Of a DNA stretch of 22,891 nt, positions 12,757-20,938 are shown piece after piece. The notes beneath the pieces are model-generated. The model searched no databases. It saw only the letters and a list, made by a program, of their open reading frames with translations, and was not told the origin of the DNA. The stretch is from NCBI GenBank assembly GCA_964629245.1, contig CAZVPZ010000017.1, forward strand, positions 1-22,891. Reading direction: 5' to 3'. The first letter of the stretch is position 1. Every line of letters starts with the position of its first letter. The DNA is from CAZVPZ01 sp964629245 (lineage in GTDB: Archaea > Nanohalarchaeota > Nanosalinia > Nanosalinales > Nanosalinaceae). The position numbers and the translations under genes are program-made.

Positions 12757-13542
12757 CTACTCGTCTTTCTCGCCGTCTAACAGGCCTTGCTCCACCGCTT
12801 TCCTGTTGAACTCCTTCAGGACGCTGCTCTTGACATCTTTCGACCTGCCGGAGTCGTCGAGCCAGTAGTGCACTTCCGCGTTTATCTCGTCGCCTGTGTC
12901 GGTGAAGAATATCTCCGGGGCGGGTTTCTCAAGCACGTCTTCCTGCGTCTCCACTATCCCCTTCAGAAGAGAGGTAGCTTCCTCCATCTTCCCCGGGTCG
13001 AAGTCAAGGTGGATGGCCCCCTTCGTCCTGGAGCCCCTGGTGTAGTTCTTTACCTCCTGGGTGGTGAGCTGTGCGTTGGGCACCACTATCTTCTGGCTTG
13101 AGCGGCCGTTCAGCGTGGTCGCGCGGAGGGCTATATCCTTCACCACTCCTTCCGTCTCACCCGTCTTTATGTAGTCGCCTTTCACAAACGGGTTGTCAGT
13201 ATAGATGAATATACCCGCGACAAGGTTGGCGACCTGGTCCCTCATACCGAACCCGACCGCAACTGTCAAAGCGGCGGTTATGGCGCCGAGTATGGTTACG
13301 AGGTTGCCGAACTCTGCGGCCTGGAGCGCGATGGTGAAGGTCAGGAAGAGTCCTATGATGCCGGCGACGTTCTCCACGGAGTGCTTTACCTTCTTCTCCG
13401 AGCCCTTCCTCTCGGCGGCCCTAGCGACCAGAGGCATCAGCACGCCCCGAGTCAGGACGAAGCCTATCGCCAGCGTTATGACGAAGCGGCCGAGCTGGAG
13501 GTAAACCCCGGGGTTCTCTGGTATAAGGGTTTCGATCACCAT
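12757..13542 (-). CDS. mscS: Small-conductance mechanosensitive channel (MscS family)
   Basis: A 261-residue MscS-type channel that opens under membrane tension to release solutes after osmotic downshock, an obvious need for a halophile. TM1 is about 15-44, TM2 about 55-78 and the pore helix TM3 about 80-105. The pore helix has the Ala/Gly-rich packing pattern (LGAITAALTVAVGFGMRDQVANLVAGIFI). The beta domain follows (NPFVKGDYIKTGETEGVVKDIALRATTL, NAQLTTQEVKNYTRG), both family hallmarks, then the C-terminal alpha/beta domain. Length is near that of E. coli MscS (286). The start ATG at 13542 lies about 27 bases downstream of a TATA box (TTATAAAG on the minus strand, about 13565-13572), so it is leaderless and transcribed separately from dnaG upstream. 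Confidence 0.93.
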   Translation of the reverse strand: MVIETLIPENPGVYLQLGRFVITLAIGFVLTRGVLMPLVARAAERKGSEKKVKHSVENVAGIIGLFLTFTIALQAAEFGNLVTILGAITAALTVAVGFGMRDQVANLVAGIFIYTDNPFVKGDYIKTGETEGVVKDIALRATTLNGRSSQKIVVPNAQLTTQEVKNYTRGSRTKGAIHLDFDPGKMEEATSLLKGIVETQEDVLEKPAPEIFFTDTGDEINAEVHYWLDDSGRSKDVKSSVLKEFNRKAVEQGLLDGEKDE

Positions 13543-13584
13543 GGGAGAACACTTCTCAAGTATTCTTTATAACCGGCACGGCTA

Positions 13585-14718
13585 CTATACCTCCACTTCA
13601 AGCTCTTCTCTGGTCACGAGCGACAGGTCGGAGGAGTTGGCATAGCCCGACTTCTTCATGCCGACAAGGTAGTGTGCACCCGCATCCTCGGCTTTCTCCA
13701 CCATCTGGTCGTCTATCTCGCCGTCGAGCACGATTGCGTGGCAGTCCTCGATGTCGTTCATCTTTTCGTCGAACGCTGTTAAAGGAATCCTGTGAAGGGT
13801 TTCCATATCGGAGTCGAGTACGTGTACCGCCCGGGTTCCCACAAGGTCGTTAAGCACCTCCTGGAACCGGTCTATCTTGTCCTGGTCGACCTCCTTTCCA
13901 GCCTCCGCCCCAACGTATTTCGCGGGTTCGCTGTCCCTCAGCCCGCGGTAGACCTGCTCCTTGCCGAGTTCCTCGACCTCCTTGTTCTCGGGCGCCCTGG
14001 CGACTTTCCCCAGCTCCAGCTTCTCCTTCAGCTCTTGGACGATCAGGTCCCCGCCGCGGTCGCCGTCGACGAAGACAGTCACCTTCCTGTCCCCCACAGC
14101 GTCTACCACTCCATCAGGGACATCCGTGCCCCCGAGGGCAAGAGCGTTCTTGACGCCGTGTCTCAGCAGGTTGAGGAGATCGGCTCGTCCCTCCACCAGT
14201 ATGATCTCCTCCGAGTTCTCAACTTCTGGACCGGCCTCGAATCCCTTGTACTCCGTGAGCTGTTTCCTCCGGACCTCGCTCTTGACCTCGTCGGTTATCT
14301 GGTTCCTGTCGGGCCCTTCCCTCCTTATCTGATTCATGAGCTGTTTCGCCCGCTTTACTATATAGTCCCGCTTCGACACCCTCTTGTCCCTTATCTCGCT
14401 GACAGTTATGTCCGCCGAGGTGGGGCCTACCCTGTCTATGGTCTCAAGAGCGGCCGCGAGAATCGAGGTGTTGGCGGCATCCAGCGACGAGGGTATCCGT
14501 ACGGTCGCGGACGAGGAGCCGTTCTCTTTTGTGACCTCGACCTCTATCCTTCCAATTCTGCCCCTTTCCTGAAGTTCGCGTAAATCCAGCTCTTCATCGA
14601 GAAGCCCCTCGGTCTGGCCGAAAATCGCGCCCACGACATCCGGCTTCTCCACTAGGCCTCCAGACTTGAGTTCTGCCTCTATAACGTATTTTGCGGAGTT
14701 CTGAGCCACCTTACCCAT
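13585..14718 (-). CDS. dnaG: Archaeal DnaG-type primase
   Basis: Archaeal DnaG carries a TOPRIM domain and has been found with primase activity and as a component of the RNA-degrading exosome. The 377 residues show an N-terminal region (about 1-165) with the family segment YVIEAELKSGGLVEKPDVVGAIFGQTEGLL in pieces typical of archaeal DnaG. The TOPRIM domain follows, with Glu176 (ILVEGRAD) and Asp218/Asp220 (VFVDGDRGG) as metal-binding acidic residues. The C-terminal portion (about 290-377) is also typical. There is no zinc-binding domain as in bacterial DnaG, as expected for archaea. The ATG at 14718 overlaps the end of the DUF167 gene by 8 bases, so translation is coupled. The promoter is probably the one before that gene. 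Confidence 0.94.
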   Translation of the reverse strand: MGKVAQNSAKYVIEAELKSGGLVEKPDVVGAIFGQTEGLLDEELDLRELQERGRIGRIEVEVTKENGSSSATVRIPSSLDAANTSILAAALETIDRVGPTSADITVSEIRDKRVSKRDYIVKRAKQLMNQIRREGPDRNQITDEVKSEVRRKQLTEYKGFEAGPEVENSEEIILVEGRADLLNLLRHGVKNALALGGTDVPDGVVDAVGDRKVTVFVDGDRGGDLIVQELKEKLELGKVARAPENKEVEELGKEQVYRGLRDSEPAKYVGAEAGKEVDQDKIDRFQEVLNDLVGTRAVHVLDSDMETLHRIPLTAFDEKMNDIEDCHAIVLDGEIDDQMVEKAEDAGAHYLVGMKKSGYANSSDLSLVTREELEVEV

Positions 14719-14965
14719 CAGCTTCCGCCCCCAGCTTCCTTCTTATATCGTCCTCAGGGAGGTCTACAGCGAGTTTCTTCCTCGAAGAAGTCTGTCCGGA
14801 GACGATGCCGGGCCTCTTTCCCAGTATCTCGGCCAGCCGTTTCACGAGTTCCGCGTTGGCCCGGCCGTTTTCCGCCTCCTCGGTAAGATAAACGCGGGGG
14901 TAGAGGCCGTTCTCTACCCTGAATTCAGAAGAACCAGTCTCGACCTTGACATATATATCGCCCAT
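14711..14965 (-). CDS. DUF167/YggU family protein
   Basis: This 84-residue protein fits the small DUF167 (UPF0235/YggU) family: IYVKVETGSSEFRVE at the N-terminus corresponds to the usual V-x-P-x-a-x-x-x-x-i strand. The central helix NGRANAELVKRLAEILG is the best-conserved family block (G-x-A-N-x-x-L-v-x-x-l-a). VSGQTSSRKKLAVDLPEDDIRRKL matches the closing v-x-G-x-x-S-R-x-K-x-v block. Function is unknown despite structures. It is the first gene of a two-gene operon with dnaG, overlapping it by 8 bases; this pairing hints at an RNA or replication role but does not prove one. The ATG at 14965 has an AAATACTATT box about 25 bases upstream. Confidence 0.85.
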   Translation of the reverse strand: MGDIYVKVETGSSEFRVENGLYPRVYLTEEAENGRANAELVKRLAEILGKRPGIVSGQTSSRKKLAVDLPEDDIRRKLGAEADG

Positions 14966-14995
14966 TTTTTCGCGCCCCCCGTGGAAATAGTATTT

Positions 14996-15077
14996 GGCTG
15001 CCCCGTAACACAGACGTTCATCCTGTCCCTTGCGGTCGCGCCTGCTGACCGAGGGCAGCCCGCGCCGTTGCGGCGCG
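14996..15077 (-). ncRNA. Candidate structured RNA element
   Basis: The 154-base gap between two minus-strand genes holds strong dyads. An outer 8-bp stem (GGCTGCCC 14996-15003 with GGGCAGCC 15053-15060) encloses two hairpins: ACAG/CTGT at 15010-15026, and GGTC/GACC at 15034-15050. Next to it is a 7-bp GC hairpin (15061-15077). On the minus strand a TATA-like AAACTATAGA (about 15081-15090) lies about 26 bases from 15060, exactly where the outer stem would begin, so a 65-nt transcript 15060-14996 is plausible. I could not match it to a tRNA (no T arm), to a convincing H/ACA or C/D RNA, to RNase P or to SRP RNA. The strand is uncertain: a T-rich stretch follows on the plus strand at 15104-15115. 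Confidence 0.35.
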
Positions 15078-15119
15078 TCTTGTCTATAGTTTGCTGGGTA
15101 GGCTTTTTCTCTTTATCCC

Positions 15120-15773
15120 CTACTGGAAAAAGATGCCCTCCTCGGGGGCCGGTTCGAACCTTGCCTGCCGCGACTTGGTCTGTATCGGCTCCTCTCCGTG
15201 GTATTTACGGAGGTACTGGAAGTATTCACGGGTCTTCTCTATGGCGAACTCGCCGTCGTATTCAATCATCTCCTCACCCACGTATCTTATAAACGCCCTC
15301 CGGAACAGCCGGTTCAGCGGCCTCGCGATGAACCGGGGGAGGAAGTTTATTCCCTTAGGCATATCGTACTTTATCCTGGTATCGACGAGGTACTCGACCA
15401 TCGCGAAGTCGTTCTCGCCCTCGGGAGGCCTCTTCGTCCTTATAGTCACCGAGATGCGGTACCGGCCCCTCCCGCTAGGCAGGTCATCGGTCCCGTCGAT
15501 ATCCGACCTGAAGCCATCGGTGTCAACGTTATGGCTGTAGAAAATCTCTTCGGGGCGGGGCATCTGCATGTTCTGCTTCATGATGTACTTGTGGTCGGCG
15601 TAGATGTTCGGGACGTTCGGGCTCTCATACCACTCCAGCCGGTTCTGTATATCCACCCACTCATTGTTGAAAAGGTGGAAATCGTGCCATATGTTGTCGT
15701 CCTCGTGGCTGTCCGGGCTGGGAAGTTCAAACCAGTATCCGAGTCTGTCAAGCAGGTCCATTTTCATCTCCAT
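15120..15773 (-). CDS. Unknown protein, paralog cluster member 1
   Basis: I do not recognise this 217-residue protein. The N-terminal 90 residues are Trp/Tyr/His-rich (GYWFELPSPDSHEDDNIWHDFHLF). The middle alternates strands (RYRISVTIRTK, FAMVEYLVDTRIKYD). The C-terminal helix block (NRLFRRAFIRYVGEEMIEYDGEFAIEKTREYFQYLRK, in pieces) resembles the same block in the two upstream genes, suggesting a shared alpha/beta fold, possibly SRPBCC-like; that fold is a guess. It overlaps the gene upstream by 10 bases (start ATG 15773). An alternative ATG at 15761 has a GGAG at the right spacing and would leave a 2-base gap. There is no signal peptide or membrane segment. A structured element follows its stop. 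Confidence 0.6.
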   Translation of the reverse strand: MEMKMDLLDRLGYWFELPSPDSHEDDNIWHDFHLFNNEWVDIQNRLEWYESPNVPNIYADHKYIMKQNMQMPRPEEIFYSHNVDTDGFRSDIDGTDDLPSGRGRYRISVTIRTKRPPEGENDFAMVEYLVDTRIKYDMPKGINFLPRFIARPLNRLFRRAFIRYVGEEMIEYDGEFAIEKTREYFQYLRKYHGEEPIQTKSRQARFEPAPEEGIFFQ

Positions 15774-16354
15774 GGCGGCTGGTAGTGCGAAGCACCAGTT
15801 CTCGCGATGGCTTTTTCGACTCCGAACTTCTCCCTCATCAGGTTGTGGAGTCTCAGCATTGTTTCCTTTGCTTCCTCTTCATAAGTATGTATCTCCTTCG
15901 AGTAGAACTTGTTGTACCAGACCCCCACGAGAACGCGGTAGAGCTTCGAGCGCTGGAAATCGGTCTTCTCCTCCCCCCTCAGGCCCGGCATCTCTATCCG
16001 TTTATCCGGCCACTCCGCGGTACCCACCGGTATCCAGGAGATTGGGTCCCCGCCGGGATAAACTGTTACGATATCCGCGTCCATCTTCACACGGGCCTTC
16101 AGTATGTTATCAGGTCTATCATGCTTGTAGATGCTCCTCGGGTCCTTAGACTTGAAAGACAGGTCGTAGTGTATCGCGGTGTGGGGGCTCTTCTCCTTGA
16201 AGGCGTGCATCCTGATCCTGTCCTTCGGCTTCGACATGTTGAACTCCATGTGGCCCTCCTCAACCCGGTCCATGTCGAACTCGTCCACAAGAAGGTCCTT
16301 TAAACCGCGGTAGACCCTAGCCGGGTCCTCCTTGATAAAGTAGTGGTCTGACAT
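15764..16354 (-). CDS. Unknown protein, paralog cluster member 2
   Basis: I choose the ATG at 16354 (196 residues, MSDHYFIKED). The frame also opens at a GTG at 16384, but a TATA-like AAAATTTATA lies at about 16370-16380, overlapping that start and about 20-24 bases before the ATG. Family unknown. The order is a helix with EDPARVYRGLKDLLVDEF, strands (IRMHAFKEKSPHTAIHYDLSF, in pieces; ILKARVKMDADIVTVYPGG), then the long helix RSKLYRVLVGVWYNKFYSKE followed by HTYEEEAKETMLRLHNLM. The first and last blocks align by eye with the next gene upstream (EPRRAYPEIRDLLERRMVFDE; YRSLFDKFLYGEVRKEYEPN, in pieces). This supports duplication. It overlaps member 1 by 10 bases. Confidence 0.6.
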   Translation of the reverse strand: MSDHYFIKEDPARVYRGLKDLLVDEFDMDRVEEGHMEFNMSKPKDRIRMHAFKEKSPHTAIHYDLSFKSKDPRSIYKHDRPDNILKARVKMDADIVTVYPGGDPISWIPVGTAEWPDKRIEMPGLRGEEKTDFQRSKLYRVLVGVWYNKFYSKEIHTYEEEAKETMLRLHNLMREKFGVEKAIARTGASHYQPPWR

Positions 16355-16385
16355 CCCGGGAACGCTCTCTATAAATTTTACCACA

Positions 16386-16832
16386 CTATCTCGCCTCCAG
16401 GTTGTCCTTGACCCGTTCCATAAGCTCCTCGGCTTTTTCCTCGACGTTGGGCTCGTACTCTTTCCTTACCTCGCCATAGAGGAACTTGTCGAAGAGAGAG
16501 CGATATGCGTAGTACCAGAGCGTGTTCCGCCAGCCCTGGGTCTCGTAGTGGGTGATAAGCTTTCCCTTGACCTGGATATCGAGCTCACGGGAGTTCTTGC
16601 TGATATACAGGTAGATCTCCAGCTCTTCATAGGTATGGCGGTCCATGATCTCCTTCGTCAGTATCTTCGACCTTATGCTACCGTCATCGACGTCATTGAA
16701 GTACTTCTCCTCTCGAACCTCGTCGAACACCATCCTGCGCTCCAGCAGGTCCCTTATCTCGGGGTAGGCCCTCCTTGGCTCGTCAAGCGCGATGGTCTGG
16801 CGGCGCCTAACCACCTCCTCGATTATGTCCAT
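16386..16832 (-). CDS. Unknown protein, paralog cluster member 3
   Basis: A 148-residue protein and the shortest of three adjacent relatives. It has an N-terminal helix pair (EPRRAYPEIRDLLERRMV), strands SIRSKILTKEI, ELEIYLYISKNS and ELDIQVKGKLITHYE, and a C-terminal helical block (YAYRSLFDKFLYGEVRKEYE, then EEKAEELMERVKDNLEAR). Order and spacing parallel member 2, and the strand-helix layout is compatible with a helix-grip or START-like fold, though I cannot confirm it. There are no catalytic motifs, cysteines or membrane segments. A TATA-like CTTTTTACT (about 16855-16863) precedes the ATG at 16832 by about 27 bases, so the cluster's first message is probably leaderless; member 2 seems to have an additional internal promoter. 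Confidence 0.6.
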   Translation of the reverse strand: MDIIEEVVRRRQTIALDEPRRAYPEIRDLLERRMVFDEVREEKYFNDVDDGSIRSKILTKEIMDRHTYEELEIYLYISKNSRELDIQVKGKLITHYETQGWRNTLWYYAYRSLFDKFLYGEVRKEYEPNVEEKAEELMERVKDNLEAR

Positions 16833-16872
16833 AGAGCAAGTTTAGGGGACGGCGAGTAAAAAGCGTTGCCCG

Positions 16873-17421
16873 CTAGCTTACATCCAGACTAGCACGGCAC
16901 TCTGGGCACATCATCCGGCCGTTTACCTCCTCAAGCTCCTCGGAGTAGTTCTCGCATTCCTCGCAGACGCCGGAAACGGTCTCAGAACGGGGAGAAGCGG
17001 ACGCGTCGAACTCCTGCTCTTCCTCCATTATCTCGGCGAAGCCCGGCCACGCCCTCAGGATGTCGGACTGGGTGAGTATGCCGACCAGCATGTCGTCCCG
17101 GACGACAGGAACGCGGGAGATGTTGTTCCGGACCATCGCCATTGCAACATCGTCAAGCAACTCCTCCTCTTCCGCGACGATTAAATCGGTACTCATCACC
17201 TCATCGACCGGGGTCTCCTCGAAGTCCTTCTGGCTCGCTACTGGTCCATAGACGATGTCGCGGCAGACGATGATACCAACCGCCTCGCCGCCGTCGACGA
17301 CCACCAAGCCCCTGATTCCTTCATCTCTCAGAAGCTTTGCTGCCTCAACAACGCTCTTGTCCTTTTCGATTGCTATAACCCCGTCGGTCATTACCTCCTT
17401 TATCTTGACATCTCCGTTCAT
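16873..17421 (-). CDS. CBS-domain pair protein with C-terminal zinc ribbon
   Basis: This 182-residue protein has two CBS domains (about 6-60 and 70-125). VMTDGVIAIEKDKSVVEAAKLL with EAVGIIVCRDIV, and VMSTDLIVAEEEELLDDVAMAM with MLVGILTQSDIL, are the two repeats in pieces. CBS pairs bind adenosyl nucleotides such as AMP, ATP or SAM and act as energy or ligand sensors. The acidic linker (about 130-150) is followed by a zinc ribbon, Cys153-x2-Cys156 and Cys172-x2-Cys175. This CBS-plus-ribbon architecture is common in euryarchaea, with unknown partners. It lies just downstream of the PolD large subunit but has its own TATA-like CCTTATTAG (about 17446-17454), about 28 bases before the ATG at 17421. 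Confidence 0.9.
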   Translation of the reverse strand: MNGDVKIKEVMTDGVIAIEKDKSVVEAAKLLRDEGIRGLVVVDGGEAVGIIVCRDIVYGPVASQKDFEETPVDEVMSTDLIVAEEEELLDDVAMAMVRNNISRVPVVRDDMLVGILTQSDILRAWPGFAEIMEEEQEFDASASPRSETVSGVCEECENYSEELEEVNGRMMCPECRASLDVS

Positions 17422-17461
17422 AATACTAGAACTCGAAGTCTGAAATCTAATAAGGTTTTGG

Positions 17462-20400
17462 TCAGGCCGTGAACTGCTTCAGGCCGCTCTGCCTGTTCTC
17501 CTTACCGAACAGGCTCTGGAGCGTCTGTTTGAGTATCAGGATCTGCTGTCTGACGTAGGGTGACACCTGGAACTCGTCTATTATCTCCTCGCTCGGGAGC
17601 ACGTACTTCTTGATGGTCCCCTCCGATATCGTCAGCACTATATTGCCCCCGCAGGAAGGACATTCGGCGGTGGTCTTGCCCGAAGCGGCGATGGTCTGGG
17701 CGGTCATAGGCACCCTCCGGAACTTCTCGTTGCAGTCGATACACCTCATATCCTGCTTCGAGAAACTCCTGAGATTACCCTTTATGTCAGGTATAAAGTG
17801 TTTCTTGAGCAGCAATTCCGCGACCGCGTCCTCATCAACCGCCTTCAGCTTCTTGCCCAGCCCAAGCTGGGCTGATGTCTTCTCGCTCATCTCATTGAGC
17901 GTTACGTACTCGCTCTGGACCGGCCCATTACCTAAATCCTCTGTATCATGTGTATAGACGTGCTGGAACGGCTCATCGGTGTAAACCACGTCCTCTCCTG
18001 TTGGCACCTCTGATTCCAGCTCCCAAGGTTTCCTGTACTCATGTGTCTCGGCGTAAAAGCCCAGTGGGTACTCGCTAACCGTCTCGATAGCCCAGGCCTC
18101 GTCATCCACCTCGTCGGGGTTGAGTATCGTGGAAAGGATGAGAGGCGCGTCCATCGTCCTCGCCCCGGTCATGTCGGGCAGGAACTGCCGCGAGAAGTTG
18201 AGGAGGCCGTCCATCAGGAGTAGTATAGCGTCCTCGTCCCCGTCCGCGTTCCTCCTCTTCGCGGCATGCCAGTACGGGTGCGCATATATGCCCTTGGCGT
18301 CTGTAAAACCTATGACACGGCCGACGGTCCCGCCCGAGGTGTGGGGGGCGAGCCCGATAACTAGCTCGCCGATAAGATCCTCTTTCGACTCCACTTCGTA
18401 GTATGGTTCGAGACCGTAGAACTCCTCCAGCAGCTCATCGATGAAAGACGCGACGCGGACGAAGTAGTCGGTCGCGGCGAGCGACGCGTCCCCGTCCGGT
18501 ATGATTATATCCTGGGGTTTCAGCGCAACCATCTGGTCCCGGGACTCCAGCTTTTCGCCCTCGACATCCTCCTCGTATCCCATCTCCCTCAGCTTTTCAA
18601 CGGATACTCCTATCTCCCGTGGCCGGAAATGGGTCAGGGGGAGGTCGGTCGCATCGTACCGCACTGTGCCGTCCTTGTTGACGTAGAGATCGTACTTCTG
18701 TCGCAGCAGGCCTTTCTCGATAGGCTCGACGTGGCGGTGCTTCCCGCTCATGCCCCGGACCGATTTGAGCAGCTCTGGTGGTTCTTCCATATCGAGGTTG
18801 TCGAGGGCGCGGTCCATCAGGCGCTTCACGTCTATCTCCGTCCTTTTATACCTTCTCAACCGTTCGCTGCCGCACTTTCCACACCCGTCCGCTTCTTCCT
18901 CAAGCTCCTCCCCGCAGTCGGAGCAGAACCAGATCGGTTCCGCGACATTACCCGTCTCAGGGTTGTAGGAGAAGTAGGTGTGGTCCCCGGTCTCCGGATC
19001 GCGGTTGTGGATTATCGACGTCGTGGTTGAACCCGCACGGTAGGTCGCAGTCAGGTTCCTCATCCTGCCGCCCTCCTTCTTGCCGCAGGGGAACAGCAGC
19101 TGGGGCTTGCCCTTGATGGTCCTCCTCTCCGCCTTCTCCGGTCTCCCCATCCGTGCGCCGAAGTACTGAGGGGCCTGCTCACGGACCTCGATGCCGGAGA
19201 CCTCTTCTATGAATCCAGGAATGTCATCTGCAGATTCTATCTCCTCCAGCAGGTCTGAGTTATCCTCATCCGTATTCAGGAGTATCTCTATCGCCTCGCG
19301 CTCCCCTTCCTCTATCTCCACCTTGTCCTCCAACACATGGTGCTGAGCCAGAACATCTTCCAGGCACTTTTTGGCCTTCGAAGCCGGTTCAATATCGCTC
19401 TCATTCCTTAGCATCCGATATAACGCCCTGAACCGGTCTGGCGTGGTCTCGCTCCAGTGATGTGTCCAGGCGGGGTGGAACGGAATATCGGCCGCCCTGG
19501 AAATCCTTTCTGCTTCGGATGGGGATGGGTCGCGTTTCGAGAAGTCGCGGCCGAGCTTCATGTCTCTCTCTTCAAGCGCTTCCTCAAGCTCACGATCCCA
19601 CCACTCACTGACGTAGGGAGACGGCAGAAGCTTCTTCCCGTTCTCAAGGAACTCGCCGACCGGTATCAGTATGTCCCCTAGGAAAAGTATCTCGTCTATA
19701 CTGCTCTCCACCTCCCTCGCCTCCTCCCTTGTCTCAAGTTTAACGACATCGCCGTTCCGGAGCCTTACAACCGGGGGATGTATGGAGTCGCAGGGAGTCC
19801 CCACCGTGGCCTTGCCCGGGTACTCGAGCTTTAACTGTGTCCCAACGGCAAGGAAACGCTCTGTAACCTCCATCGTCGCAGGGTGGAAGGAGGTCGCCGC
19901 CAGACCGTTGGTGCGGGACCTGCCGTAACGCAACCTGAAACCTCCCTTTCTCCCTGGATGCGCTAACACCGGTCGGCCAGCGGTCAGCGAGCCCAGGTAC
20001 TTGTCAGAAGGGGTGTAACGGTTCTCTTCCTCGCCGTTCTCCGAGTCCGAGCTGTGTATCTCATCCTGCAGCTCCAGGTAGTCCGTTATCCACCTCCAGT
20101 GTTCGAGCCCGAACTCCTCGCCCCAGTTCTCAATCCTCTTCTCCATCTTCGGCGCTTTCAGGGGGAGCCCATCCAGGTACACTAGGCACATACCACCCCT
20201 TATCCTGTTCGTTTCGATCCTGTCGAGGTCTTTGTAATTCGATACCTCCTTCTGCTCCGTCGGGCTTCCAGTAACCTCCACCGGGACGTTCTCCGCAATC
20301 TTCTTGGTCTCCCGGCGGTCCGGGTTGTACTGCTTCGCGGTCACTCTATTGTAGTAGTCCTCGACCTCGGTGGCGTAGCGGTTCACGATGGTCTCCGGCG

Positions 20401-20938
20401 GCTTGAACCTGTCGAGCCCGACATTTATCCTGACGTAGTCGGCGAGCAGGACGCTCATCGCAGACGCCGTTCCACCCGCGGACCGGATGGGGCCAGAGTA
20501 GTAGACCGCGAGGTACTCGCTACCATCATCGTTCTCACGTATTTTTACGTCGCCGATACCCTCTAGCGGTGCGGTCGTGATACCACCGGTCATGTAGGAG
20601 ACCCCGACCCGGATGCCTGCGTCGCACGCCTTCTCCAGCTCCTCGAACTCGTAGAACTCGCCTTCCGCTATCTCCCGGGCGATCTCGAACGCGACGCGCT
20701 CGTCGTTCTTGCCGTACTCGTCCTCGAACTCTTTTATGCGGTCCGCTATACCCCTGTCCTCGAGCTCGGGGAAGAGGGCGGCAATGACAAGCGACGACGC
20801 CTTCTCGGGCAGGTTGGTGGCGACCGGGATGTCGACCCTCCGCTCCGGATCCTTCGACTGTTCTCTGGCGCGCTCCGCAATCTCGTACGCCCTGTCGGTC
20901 TCCTCCTCGATAGAAGAGAAGTAATCCTCGTACTGCAT
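17462..20938 (-). CDS. polC: DNA polymerase D large subunit (DP2)
   Basis: PolD DP2 is the catalytic subunit of the archaeal replicative polymerase. Its core is a double-psi barrel related to RNA polymerase. The 1158 residues span the family. The N-terminal domain includes YYSGPIRSAGGTASAMSVLL; a first zinc site is Cys672/Cys675/Cys686/Cys689. The active-site loop N-A-D-G-D-E-D (897-903) has Asp899 and Asp901, matching the catalytic aspartates in Pyrococcus. The DGLLNFSRQFLPD and GARTMDAPL segments follow. A second zinc site is Cys1066/Cys1069/Cys1093/Cys1096. The extreme C-terminus QSGLKQFTA (1150-1158) fits a PCNA-interacting (PIP) box, with Thr in place of the last aromatic. No intein interrupts the catalytic region, unlike some archaea. 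The ATG shares its A with the stop of the small subunit (TGATG). Confidence 0.97.
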   Translation of the reverse strand: MQYEDYFSSIEEETDRAYEIAERAREQSKDPERRVDIPVATNLPEKASSLVIAALFPELEDRGIADRIKEFEDEYGKNDERVAFEIAREIAEGEFYEFEELEKACDAGIRVGVSYMTGGITTAPLEGIGDVKIRENDDGSEYLAVYYSGPIRSAGGTASAMSVLLADYVRINVGLDRFKPPETIVNRYATEVEDYYNRVTAKQYNPDRRETKKIAENVPVEVTGSPTEQKEVSNYKDLDRIETNRIRGGMCLVYLDGLPLKAPKMEKRIENWGEEFGLEHWRWITDYLELQDEIHSSDSENGEEENRYTPSDKYLGSLTAGRPVLAHPGRKGGFRLRYGRSRTNGLAATSFHPATMEVTERFLAVGTQLKLEYPGKATVGTPCDSIHPPVVRLRNGDVVKLETREEAREVESSIDEILFLGDILIPVGEFLENGKKLLPSPYVSEWWDRELEEALEERDMKLGRDFSKRDPSPSEAERISRAADIPFHPAWTHHWSETTPDRFRALYRMLRNESDIEPASKAKKCLEDVLAQHHVLEDKVEIEEGEREAIEILLNTDEDNSDLLEEIESADDIPGFIEEVSGIEVREQAPQYFGARMGRPEKAERRTIKGKPQLLFPCGKKEGGRMRNLTATYRAGSTTTSIIHNRDPETGDHTYFSYNPETGNVAEPIWFCSDCGEELEEEADGCGKCGSERLRRYKRTEIDVKRLMDRALDNLDMEEPPELLKSVRGMSGKHRHVEPIEKGLLRQKYDLYVNKDGTVRYDATDLPLTHFRPREIGVSVEKLREMGYEEDVEGEKLESRDQMVALKPQDIIIPDGDASLAATDYFVRVASFIDELLEEFYGLEPYYEVESKEDLIGELVIGLAPHTSGGTVGRVIGFTDAKGIYAHPYWHAAKRRNADGDEDAILLLMDGLLNFSRQFLPDMTGARTMDAPLILSTILNPDEVDDEAWAIETVSEYPLGFYAETHEYRKPWELESEVPTGEDVVYTDEPFQHVYTHDTEDLGNGPVQSEYVTLNEMSEKTSAQLGLGKKLKAVDEDAVAELLLKKHFIPDIKGNLRSFSKQDMRCIDCNEKFRRVPMTAQTIAASGKTTAECPSCGGNIVLTISEGTIKKYVLPSEEIIDEFQVSPYVRQQILILKQTLQSLFGKENRQSGLKQFTA

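Noticed and set aside
13792..14583. 263-codon open frame antisense to dnaG
   Set aside because: It lies wholly inside dnaG, with no recognisable domain or promoter; codon-bias shadow.
14996..15060. tRNA-like fold for the structured element
   Set aside because: Acceptor-like and D-arm-like stems can be drawn, but there is no T arm or proper anticodon arm.
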